This document shows positions 46,544 to 57,703 of a stretch of DNA of 64,000 nt, piece after piece. Location: positions 12,072,137 through 12,136,136 of the forward strand of contig CM022955.1 of NCBI GenBank assembly GCA_012931725.1, in the 5' to 3' direction. Positions within the stretch are counted from its first letter, which is position 1. Each line of letters starts with the position of its first letter. The position numbers and the translations under genes are program-made. The stretch comes from Litsea cubeba (lineage: Eukaryota > Streptophyta > Magnoliopsida > Laurales > Lauraceae). A model generated the notes under the pieces. That model was not told the origin of the DNA. It did not search any database and saw only the letters and a program-made list of their open reading frames with translations.

Positions 46544-48470
46544 CTAATAATGAGATGGCTGGTTAGTCGCGGCGCGCTCTCTTGGATGCTGGCCCGAGTT
46601 CGTTCTCATCACCTCTTTCCCATGCGAGGCCCGCCTAGCTTCGGCACGAGCCAGAGGGCTGTCTCGAACTGAGGGAGAGGGAGCTGAGGGCGCCAGATGG
46701 ATCATATTGATGATCTTTTCAGAGTCTTCACTGTCTGGATCCTTAGTCGCGCTCTGACGAGCTCGGCTGCCGCCGCCGCTGCCGACATCTCCTGCCTTCA
46801 CGAACTCCGCAAGGTGGCCTTCCTTGGCGAGCCTCTCCAGGTGATACTTTAGAGCCCTGCATCTCCTCGGTCCTGTGCCCTGTTACCCTTATGGTAGGCA
46901 CAGAACCTGGTTTGGTCACGGGTGGAGGGGTCGCCCTGCAAGGGTTGAGGCCACTTGAAGAATGGCTTGGTCTTTATCTTGTTCATAACCTGGTGGATCG
47001 GCTCTTTGAAGACGATGTTCACAGCCTGGTAGGCGTCGGAGGGAGGTCTAGTCCTCCTGCTGCCCCCAGACCCGGACGTTGTAGCTTTCGCCGAATTGGA
47101 GACCCAGGCTTGCTTCGGCTCTTGCTTCTGGAAGGGCTTCTTACCCCTCTGCTGGGGCTAGTTGCTCCTCTCCTTAGGTCTCGGGCCCTCTTCCTCCAGT
47201 GCCCGGATCTCATCCTCCTCCTGGGCGACAAAGCGCTTTATCCGGGACATCAAGGCCGGCATGGAGTGAGCGGGGTCTCCAACTAGATCTTTCTGCAGCT
47301 CGTGCCCCAGTAACAGGGCATTCTGGAAGGTGAAAATCGCCACTTCTTCTCTGGTATCCTCGATCTGGCTGTAAATCGCCCAGAACCGCTGAGCGAACTG
47401 GGAGAGGCTTTCGCCCTGCTTCATCTTCAGGGCAAGAATATCTGCATCAGTCTTGGGGACTGACGCTGTAGGCCTGGAACTTCTTCAGGAAGGAGAGCTG
47501 GAGCTCCCTCCAACTCGAGATAGATCCTCTCCGGGAGGGTGCAGAACCACCTCAGAGGGAGGTCACTCAAACTGGAGGAGAAGATCTTACAGTTGAGGTG
47601 GCCCTCGTTCCCCAGGATGGACATCTTCTGAGAGAAGTGCCGGAGGTGAGTGGATGGGTCAGACAACCCGTCGTAGGGGACGAACCGCGGGACAGAGAAC
47701 TTCTTAGGCAAGGGAGTTCTCTCGATGTCCCGTGTGAAGGGAGAGGCCCCCAGATCGGTGGGGCCACAGATTTCTTGCTGGTCCCGCATCTCCAGGTTAT
47801 GCTGAAGAGCCAGCTTGATGCGCTTGTGGAGCCGCTCCTGCTCGTCATCCTTCTCTGGTGTCAGTGCTCTTGGCTTTCACTTCGAATGGCCTCGGCTATG
47901 ATGGCTATGAGCTCGTCCGTCGCGGCCACGATGACTATGGTTGTTGCTTGAGCCTTCATCGTGGGCCTGGCTGCGCTTCTGATCCAAAAAGGCTCTCAAA
48001 TCCTCGCGAGAGGGCTGGACTACCTTGCTCTGAACAGCTCTTTTCTCGCCTTAGGGCTCTGAGGGCTGCCTTAGCGAGGCATTTTGCACCGCTCTTAGTT
48101 GCTGCTGGAGCTGGCGGATTATTCGGTCCTGCTTCTGGAGGAGAGCGTTTTGAGCTGTGATGTCTCCTCCATCATAAGGGGGTTGCACACTGGCGTGGCT
48201 CCTCCACTGCCGCAGCTTTGCCTTTGAGAGGGCGCTCATGTCGACGCTCGTCCCGTCGGGGAGGCGCGACTTCGTCGTCAGAGAACGAGGTCTCAACTCC
48301 CTCTTGGAAGGGAATCTCGATGAAAGGGCCGCTGAGCCTACACGCTCCTCGCCTGTAGACGCGCTATGCACCATTCCGGACCGTCCCTGAGGAGGGACGT
48401 CCGTCGTCGGGCCCGGACGCTCGAGTCTTGCTCTCAGGGACTCTCCGCCTTTCTTAGCTTTCGGAGGCAT
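46544..48470 (-). pseudogene. Tat gag, broken
   Basis: The ATG at 48470 opens with MPPKAKKGGE and runs to 48051 with a Gln-rich coiled coil ('QKQDRIIRQLQQQL'). The retrotransposon gag core follows in other frames: 'TPLPKKFSVPRFVPYDG' (about 47700), 'LSDLPLRWF' (about 47545) and 'GESLSQFAQRFW' (47400). At least three frame changes. It is the capsid precursor of the element. Confidence 0.85.
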
Positions 48471-48523
48471 GGTTTCTGGGAAGATTGAGAAGGTTGGGAA
48501 GGTTGGGATAGTGCTTTCCCACA

Positions 48524-48533
48524 GACGGCGCCA
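48524..48533 (-). promoter_or_regulatory. Primer binding site
   Basis: The minus strand reads TGGCGCCGTC eight bases inside the 5' LTR. The first nine bases match the 3' end of plant tRNA-Asp as used by Tat/Athila elements. Confidence 0.7.
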
Positions 48534-48541
48534 ATTATAGG

Positions 48542-49412
48542 TGTCGAAAAACATGACCCACAATAACCGGGGTGCCTTACAGGAGTTATCCAAATGAAGA
48601 ATATGATCTGCTGCCTTAAAGCCTGAAAGGGAAGAGCAAACGGTCAGAGGACCCTGGCCTGAGCGGCGCAAGGCTCTCTGATGCCTAAGTCAGTAAGTGA
48701 ACTGGAACAAAAGAGAGGGATAAGAGAGGCAGAGTAACGACTCTCAAGTATGGGTTGCGTACCTTGCATGTGAAATGGGGTTCTATTTATAGAGAACTGG
48801 ACGATATCTTGGACGATATTTTGGCGTGGGTCCCATGATTTGATAGGGAAGTCTTTATCGGCCCACAAAGTAATAAATGCGGTCCATTCCAGCCCACTTT
48901 GCATTTAATGCCAGTCAGATCAGCCCACATCGCATTAATATGCGTCATGTTGGGCCAGATCATGTTGGACCCCTTTGGCGGTAGAAGTACCATCGGATCC
49001 ACCCTCGGGCCTTGCCCTGATTTGGCTTCAGCCGCTGGATGCCGCCCTGTCAGTGATCTGGCGAAAATTATGGACGGCTGGATGTCGCATCTGTCTCACT
49101 GGCTCGCGCCCCTATTCCTCCACGTGTCTGATGGCGTGGAAGGGCGAAGGGCAGCGGTGGGGGTTCTCCCTTGCCTCGGCTTTCGTCCTGTACTTTGGCC
49201 AAGGTCAAGCTTTTAGCCGAGGTGGGCACCTAGGTAGCCGAGCTCGGCGCTAGCGGCCAGGACCTGCCTGACTTCGGCTAAGGCCTCTGTCCCGGTAGCC
49301 GAGGCGAGTTTGGTGCCACGTGGATGGCATGCGGATGGCACGTGAGAATGTTTAGTCCCATCTGATGGCTGTGATTAGCGTAATTCTGGAGCTTTGAAAA
49401 TCTCCCCACACA
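48542..49412 (-). repeat. Tat 5' LTR
   Basis: Starts TGTCGAAAAAC, ends CCACACA. Near-identical to 37344-38216. Minus-strand TATAAATA at 48784-48791. Confidence 0.92.
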
Positions 49413-52088
49413 TAGGTAACTTGGCCGAACCACTATACATGGTGTGTTATGGTGAATGATTATTTCTTGATGTATGCTTATCTTTGGTAGATGTTTATCA
49501 TGTCAATTTCCTCACCTTAAATCCCATAAACACTAATTGAGCATATTTGGAAAAAATAATTAAAGTGGTCTTAGAACTAAGCTCACAACCCTATTCACCC
49601 TCCATCTAGGGTTTGGATCCGGGACTTTAAAAATGTAGACTTGCTAAACTACACCATAATAAAATTGTGCCCATTAAGGCTCAGAAAAATAGGAAACTTC
49701 CTACTACCTAGCTCCTAATCACCTCACGGGCCAGCCTTCAAGAGAAGAAAATTAATTTTTATTTTTATTTTTACACTGCCACTAGGCACCAAGTGTAAAT
49801 GTGACTTTAACCCTTCTATATCCAATCTTGGGAAATGCAACAAGCAACATAGTTGTAGACCAAAATCCACTTTATTACAATCTGATTTAGGGTGATGGTT
49901 AGGCAATCATTTACCATCCAAGAGAAAAATATTTGATGGTATTAGTGAATTTTATCTTTTAACTCATCAATTTTAGGCCTATGATAATGCATTGCGTTGA
50001 ATTCTTGTTATTTGAATACCGAACAAACAAAATGGGCCGAATATAAAAAAAAATTGCTTCATAATTTATTCTACAACCTGCATTTGGAAATTTTCACCAC
50101 TTTGTTTTCTAGGCTGTAGCCTATCCAAGAGGTGGGCTACTAGAGTTGAATCTAAATATGAGCTAAATATTAGACCCAATAATTAAAGAGAAGTGACCCC
50201 TCACCCCATGCAAATAAAAACTCACATAAGAACCATATAAGGATTATGCTAAAAAAAAACTCCACATGTATGTTCAATTTCACAAATATTTCTTAATAGT
50301 AAATGAATTCACATATGCCAAAAAAAAGAAAGAAAGAATAAACTCTATCTAGAAAAGCCATTGTGCAAAAAATTAAAAACAAAAAACACCTAAGAATATG
50401 CATGGCTTAATTACATACAAAATTCACAAGGGAATCTTATCCAAATAAACCCACATATATACTTAAATAAAACCACATATATAAATAAGAAAAACAAGAG
50501 GGCCGGGCCTAATATTATTTAAGTTCAGCCCTCATATTATATTATATATATTAAAGCAAACGGAGAGGTGGGCTGTGAGGGGTGCCACGTCATTCCTAAA
50601 AAGTCTCTCCTTTCATAAAAATACTTATAAAATCACACAGAGCTTTGGGTTTAATGTGTGTCACTACACTCCTCCCAAATAAGTCTCCTCCCTTAAAATC
50701 TCAATCCAAACAAATCTCCTCAAATCCCCTCCCTTAATTTTAGGAATAGTTATAATCTTAAATCTAATCCCTTAAATCTAGATCACACTACTATTTCTAG
50801 CAACAAAACTCCTTGGATTTGTTCTCCCTAAAATCTCTACCACTCTCATTTTAAAGTAAACCTTATCTCATTTTCCTTACAAGATTAGAATCAACTCCAT
50901 TTAATAGAGGTCTGTGGGGGCCAATTTCATGGTCTTGGCAATCAGAGAGAATGGGCAGGACTAAATTACCATGATCTGAGAATAGATCAATCATCCACAT
51001 AAAGTAGAAACAACAGATGGATTTGTGGGGACCACTTTGATCTCCTGATTGATAGACACCTTCAAAAGGCACCACCATCCAGCTTAGCCCATCAAACCAA
51101 CAGCACGGATGATGCAACACCCAACAAAAGGACCAACCAATATGGAGTTGTATCAAGACCATTAGTTTCATGATCTAGACCGCTAATTACAAGGTGGAAT
51201 CCAATGTTCAACGAACAGAAAATAATGGACTCTAATGATCAGTTATATTTGTTATTAAAATACATATTAAAAATACATTTCATTTCTAATTATATATACA
51301 CGAAATAATATAAGGGTTGATATGAGACCTGCCTTTAATAATTGTTGTAGACAAGGCCATCTTTAAACACATCCTGATGCACCTTAATGAATTAGGATAA
51401 GAGGCCCACTTTTAAATATTACATTATGTGATCCCACCAATGCTCCTTGGAACACCACGTCAACAAGGGCCTACTGACCAAATATTCAATTGGACACACC
51501 TTTAGATATTTGGACATGGACATATCTTTAGATGTTACATCATGTGACCCCACTAAGGATCCTCAGAATGACACATCAGCAAGGTCCCACTGTCCAATTG
51601 GACACACCTTGAAGGAATTAGAATATGAGGCCCACCGTTAGATGTTATATCATGTGACCCCACCAAGTTATTTTTTCTTTTATATTAAAGTTATATATAT
51701 AATAAATATAAACTACTGATTTATTTCTATAAAATCCGTTCTTTTCCGATAATATCTCAGAAAAGAATCACATATTTCATTATATATTTCTTATCCCGGG
51801 CACCATACCTCTCCATTTAATTATGTAAGCTTATGCTTGTGGGGCCCATCCTTGGTTCATCCAAATGGACTAAACACACGACCTCCCTAAATTGTACATG
51901 TCCACTAGCTTTTGGTCAGATCCGGATTTACTGGACCGTTGGATCGACTATGTACCGATCCGAATGGATTGTTGACCATTAAACTTTTGGGGCTAGATGG
52001 AGATGGTAGAAACCACGGTTGGGACTGATTCTTTTCAAAGAGAAGGGTCCCAGAGAGTCCTTGAAATCCCCCCATCACTACCCCCATG
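49413..52088. other. AT-rich intergenic DNA
   Basis: The first few hundred bases continue the LTR-like flank of the Tat insertion. The rest shows no gene. 51410-51670 holds three diverged copies of a block with 'agatgttacatcatgtgacccca', spaced roughly 110-120 bp. Confidence 0.5.
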
Positions 52089-53966
52089 TGGTGTTGGGAT
52101 TTGTGTATGCCCTAAAGCCCACTAACAGCACCCACATCTCTGTTACTGGATATTTGCAGGTTATTTATTAGAATTATTCTTTTCTCTTACAGCGCATATA
52201 TATGTATGTTTGTCTAAGGTCCATTGTTTCTAGTAAATGACTTAGGTATGTAGTGTCTACACACAGAAAGGTTTGAGTCATGGACACTTGAAACAATAAA
52301 CTGGTTCATAACTGAGAGATGGAGTTGGGCACTTCATCTTGGTATAAGTTATAGTGACGTACTCTCCTATATTTAGGGTGACTTACCTTTAGTCATAGGA
52401 GGCTTTTCCGGATGTATCTCATTAGTACATGTGTCATGCATTGAACAGGACCATTATAGGTGTGATCTCTAAAATAGTACTATCAATGAGAGAGATCAAA
52501 TCACCTTATGCTGCTGAGTGACTCGTGCTCTTAATCTTGAGCATATGTGGATGAACTGACGAAGCCGAGTTCTTGTGCTTTAATTCACTATGGGTGAGAT
52601 CCTGTACATGGGTCAACAGCTCTGTGTTTTGAGTATTCGGGCTTGATTAGTTGGGACGTACATATGCAATAAAGAATCTATGCCATCAAGTGAAGGAGAG
52701 ATCATCCCCTTACAATTATTTGATTAATCATCAAAATCTAAGATCTTAGTATATGGATCTTCCATATGGATATTGAACTTGTGGGTCGCTCCCTGGATCA
52801 AGAGAATGATATCCGGATGATGATTAAGTCAAGGATATGAAGTTCTAAGGTTGAGATATAATCAAGAAGGTCGATAGTACATTGAATAACCTGACTTGAT
52901 TATGGATGTTACATAGATGGGCATTACGGTCATTTCACTTAGTAGGTCGAAGACGAACGTCACTTATTGACGAGCTGAAAATCATATTTTATTTGTCCCT
53001 GGAGTTCAGCCATAACTCTTTAGTAGAATGAGTTAAGGTTAAAAATGATCTTAATGTTGCTATGGGATTAGCATGGACATTTTGGTCATTTTGGTAGCCA
53101 AAGGCAAATATGTCTTTTGGTCCCTTCTCTAGCCATTTCCTATATTGGCATGGTTTCCTATTTTGTTTAAATGAAATGTGGTTGAATTATTTTAATGGAA
53201 AAGTTATTAACTTGTGGGCCATGGTGTGTTTATCCATCCAATGGGCCAACCATAAAAGGGGCCCCTTGTGTAAGGTTTCCAATTTTAAGTAGGTATCTTT
53301 ACTTGGAAGGTTGGATTCCTCTTTGGGTAAGAAATCCTACAATTATAGTATCCTAATTATTTTGTAAACAATTAATTGGGAAATGTTGCACGCCTATAGT
53401 GGATGGTTACTGTTTTTATGGGATTGTCTTCTTTGTTTTCTTTTTCAAATAGGAGAGAACTAAGAAGGAGATAAGGATTCCTTTCAAATCTCCCTCTTGG
53501 CCGTCCATGATATGGTTAAGAAAAGATAAGAGGGAGAGAGCTAGGCACGCCCAAATAAAACTGACGCCCATTGCTTTGCTTTCTTCTTCTTCTTCCTTGA
53601 AGAGAGAAAATTAGTTTTGGGTCTTTTCCATTTAATATAATTCAGATAACCTCTCATGGAATCCATACATCGATCCCACAATCATAACCAATAGGATTGG
53701 GTTGTGGAATAGAGGAGAAGATCAAAAGGAAAGTTACTGCAGAAAATTCCAGCAATTTGAGTTGCTGATTGCAGGCCTGAGATCAGATCTTTAAATCCTT
53801 TCTTTCAGAGATTTGTAGTATTCAAATCAACAAGGTATTATTCCTATTTCATCTCTTTTTATTATACACATGTTGATCATGATTCCATGGAGTTATTATG
53901 CTTATTCTATGGTTGATTTGTGCTGCCTAGATCAGCTTTAAATTCGTTTTTGCTAATCCAAAATCA
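52089..53966. repeat. Probable solo LTR, 1.9 kb
   Basis: Starts TGGTGTTGGGATTTGTGTATG, ends CCAAAATCA, and is flanked on both sides by CCCATG (52083-52088 and 53967-53972). Its text, such as 'tatgccctaaagcccac' near the start, resembles an LTR family common in plants. No coding domain. The exact start could instead be 52092 (TGTTGGG). Confidence 0.55.
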
Positions 53967-55260
53967 CCCATGGACGTCCCTGCTATGGGAGTTCAGATCT
54001 AGTTAGCCTAGACTTTCATGTGGGTCACCAGGTGGGCCCCACTACAAACTTGAGCTTACCTTAACCTAAGCTTTAGCTTAGGAGAGCTACCCCTATATAG
54101 ACACAAATTCATACTTGTGTAATGGTCAATGCCTTTAAAATCAAGAGGTCGTTGTATTATGTACGTTTACTTCTCATTTTATATTTATTTTCATTACATG
54201 TTAAAAGATTTTAATATTCAAAAATAATAAATTTCTTTTTTTTAGACTTATTTTATCTTAATAATATTTTAAAATGGAATTTCGTGGGTAAACCCATGAA
54301 ACGGATGAATAGGAATAAGAGAGAATAGTGTTTCAGAAAGAAGGAGAAGTAATTTCGTGGGTTTCAATACAGATAGTTGACGATATCGCCAACGTCCAAA
54401 AAACAGATACGAATAACTGAATGGTTATTTTCTTAATTTTCTTCATAAAATCGACCATTTCAAATATAAGCTTAATTATTTGCTAACCATCCCAAATATT
54501 TTTGCTAGTTGTCCGTTGGGGACATTTTCCTTATGTAGGTTGAAATAGGTGGTAGAGAACAACTCCTTCAATTGCATTTGATTTGTGGCCTAATCTAATC
54601 TTTATATATATTCTTGTTTTTTTTATTAAAAAAACATAAGTTCCTCTTCCTCTTCCTCTTGGTGTGTTGCTGTGAACTGTTACTTGGGCTGATCAATAAA
54701 ACCCATCACACTTTCATTCATATTATCATCTCATCTTACTACTAATTTTCTAAATACATTTGGTGTAAATCTAAGTTAAGTGCAGTCATTTTAGACGAGA
54801 GAGTATTTCTATTTCTCTCCATTTTATCCTCTCCTTAGATAAGCACTGTTAAAATGTAGAGGAGTTACAGAACCGATAACAGATGAAAAAAAAAAAAAAA
54901 AAACATAGACAACATCTGAATTTATGGGTGACATTAAATTGTATTTAGGATCATTAATTTCTCTTTTACCAAATAAATGGATCAATAATTTCTGATTTGT
55001 AAGAATAAGAAGATAAAGATCCCCTACTATGCTTATGCATTTGTTTCTATAAATACATTTGTTTCTATAAATGCATTTGTTTCTATAAATGCATTTTACA
55101 ATTCAAATTTTATTGCATTATTCCCTGATACATATAAGCAACATTGTTTTATTAAGGAAAGAGCGCTCTCTCTCTCTCTCTTTCTGGTATAATGTTAACA
55201 TGAATCAAAGAGCTAAACTTTGTTTAAGTTAGAACCAAGATTCAAGTTGAAGGATCTGAG
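53967..55260. other. AT-rich intergenic DNA
   Basis: No gene recognised. 55037-55095 has three to four copies of an 18-bp unit 'atttgtttctataaatgc'. A CT microsatellite is at 55165-55183. Confidence 0.5.
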
Positions 55261-55262
55261 AG

Positions 55263-55425
55263 AAAAAAAAAAGGGAAAACACGGCTAAGATATATCTAAG
55301 CCAAGCTGGTTTCTTACAGTTGTTTTCCATTTATCGTTTTATAAAGAGACTCGAAATCACACACCTTTACTGGATGATTATCTAACCAGTTGAGCGATAG
55401 CCTGGTTTCTATTTTTAGGTGCAAG
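55263..55425 (-). repeat. Possible tRNA-derived SINE
   Basis: The minus strand has a box-A-like 'gctcaactggttag', then a box-B-like 'gatttcgagtc' some 35 bp later, and a poly-T tract at the low-coordinate end. Only the spacing and the two boxes support this; no TSD was found. Confidence 0.3.
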
Positions 55426-56789
55426 TTTAGAAACTTGTGGAAATTATATTTTTGAAGGGATATGCTAAAGAAGACTCAATACTTATTTTTATGCATATGG
55501 ACAACAGTAAAACCTGAGCCACTAATCTCCATTACCTATGTATTTTATTTTATTTTTTACAATCCATTGAAAGGGTTTACCTATTATTACCCCTTTTTCA
55601 AAGTGTGGTCTATCTCAAAAGGATCTCAAAAGGCTATTATCTTCCATAATAGGTTCATGCTCATGAACCAAACCCTCTCAAACCTCTATATAACCTCGGT
55701 TGAAACACTCTAAAAGAACTCATCTTTCTCTAGTTTTTTTCCTTTTCCAAGCTTAGAAAGTTAGGAAGAGAAATATCTCTATTTCTCTCATGACACTTTC
55801 GCACTTAGCAAACAAAATGGAAAAGAAGGATCGAAGCAAGTCTGTAGCTGAGAACATCCATGGGAAGGAGTACCAATGTGATCGCTCTCATTCTTCGCTA
55901 TCTATTTATCTTTATAGACACGTAATTTAAACAGACCCATATACAACACAATCAACTTATTATAGCTATCAATCCCCCTATGGGTATCACAGTGCCTAAT
56001 ACAGAAGTATCATTTGCGTGAGAGACTCATATGGGTAACACAAAATTAAGACGATGTCAAGGAAAGCAAGAAAGATTTTAAAAAGAAATAAAGGGGTTGG
56101 TTCCTCTATGTCAGTGAAAGTTATCATCATGGTCATCCAAGAATAGTAGCACCGAACACATTAATTCCCAGAAGGTCAGAATTTTAGAAAATATGTAAAG
56201 CATTGCAGGTGTCGAGAATCTCCCCTTTTTTCAGAAAATCCACGGTCCCAGAAACATAAATCAATAAAATAAAAGAAGAGAAAGTGTGAAACCCCATACA
56301 AGATCAGCCTCATTCTATGGCTCATTTGAAAAAAAAAAAAAACTTCAGTGGATAATCAGAGAGACCCCCACCCCAACATCCAAAAGTAAAAAATACACAC
56401 AAAAAGAAGAAGCCCTATAGTTCAATTATCAGAAAGAAGCAAACCAACATACATCAAAGTAAGAAATAGCAAGGGTTTAAAAAAACAAAGCAACAAAACC
56501 TTCCATTTATTGAAAAGTTGAGAAATTCACATGAAATTCAAATAATCAAAATGGCATCAAACAAGAATAAAACTATATCTACATACTGTCAGCAACAACA
56601 TAGAACCTTATCAATTTCCAAAGGCACCCGATCAACGAGAGTGAAAGAAACCCATAACCATCAAATCAATATATCTTCCATCAACAAAAAAAGGGGATTC
56701 CATAAACACCTTTTTACTCAAACCCCATCACAAAAGACAAGAACAGGCCCATATCTTCTTCACGGCCGAAAGAAAAAAAAAAGAAGAAG

Positions 56790-57046
56790 ATGAGCAAGGA
56801 TCCGTTTGGATATGTGTGGAGGAGAAGAACAACTCAGACAACAAGTCAGACACATCAAAATGAACATAATCAAAATCACGGTTTGCATTTGAAATCTAGG
56901 GCACAAAATAAAAAAAAAACACATGAGTAGGGATCAGTTTGGATATCTGTGGAGGAGAAGAACAACTAAGACCACATTCCAGACCAATCAAAACGAACAC
57001 ACTCAAATGCCAGGTTTCCATTCAAAATCTAGGGCACAAAATAGAA
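56790..57046. repeat. Tandem duplication, about 133 bp x 2
   Basis: Blocks at 56790-56912 and 56923-57046 share 'tgtggaggagaagaacaact' and 'aatctagggcacaaaata'. Confidence 0.85.
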
Positions 57047-57123
57047 AAAAAAAGAAAGAAGAGAAAGTAATGAACGCACCTCCATTTGAATCAGTTTCGA
57101 AAAATGACGCCAAGCTCTACCAG

Positions 57124-57290
57124 GGACCACTGGGAAGGGGGGCCTCGACAGCGTGGAGAAGAAAGCGAGAGGAGGGGACCACTGGGAGGGGGAGGAGAGA
57201 AGGGGGGCCTCGACAGCGTGGAGAAGAAAGCGAGAGGAGGGGACCACTGGGAGGGGGAGGAGAGACCGCGTGGAGAAGAAGACGAAAGGG
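57124..57290. repeat. Purine-rich tandem repeat upstream of the THUMPD1-like gene
   Basis: Two and a half copies of a roughly 50-65-bp unit with 'ggggcctcgacagcgtggag' and 'ggaccactgggaggggg', 400-580 bp upstream of the start codon. Confidence 0.85.
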
Positions 57291-57703
57291 AAAAAGAAAG
57301 GAGAGAAAAGTGGTCGATAGGAATGGGAAAAAGAAGTGGTCGAAAGGGTTTAGACAAGTGGTCGATACCGACCATACTAGTAAATGTAAAAAAAAATACC
57401 AAAAAGCACCCGGAGAGCCTTACTCGTGTCCACTTGAAATTAAATACTTCCATAAAGTGGTATAAGATACTAATAGGCTCTACCAGGAAATTCCTCTATT
57501 TTTATTCTAATCACGGGCGTTTGTTGCTGGTCTTTCGTATAAGAAAAACAAGAGCGCACGTTAGTAAGATACCCAGTGCATCCTCTTCCCCTTTTTCACG
57601 GTCGTTCTTTCTCAGTCACCCTAGTTACAAGTCTAGTTACAAGTCACAACTGAAAGCTTTACAACTCCTCCTCTGCTCTGAGGCATCCGAAGGAACCAAA
57701 ACC

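Larger units (their letters stand above)
37344..49412 (-). mobile_element. 12-kb Ty3/gypsy element, Tat type, minus strand
   Basis: LTRs at 37344-38216 and 48542-49412 are nearly identical by eye. Inside, on the minus strand, lie PBS, gag, protease, RT, RNase H and integrase in the Ty3/gypsy order, followed by a plus-strand gene between integrase and the 3' LTR. That arrangement is known from Tat/Retand-type elements with extra ORFs. Flanks read ..TAGG and TAGGT.., consistent with a TAGGT duplication with one T shared or lost. Frameshifts and stops disable gag-pol despite the similar LTRs. Confidence 0.93.

Noticed and set aside
47598..48160. Plus-strand frames opposite Tat gag
   Set aside because: Shadows of the gag coding strand.
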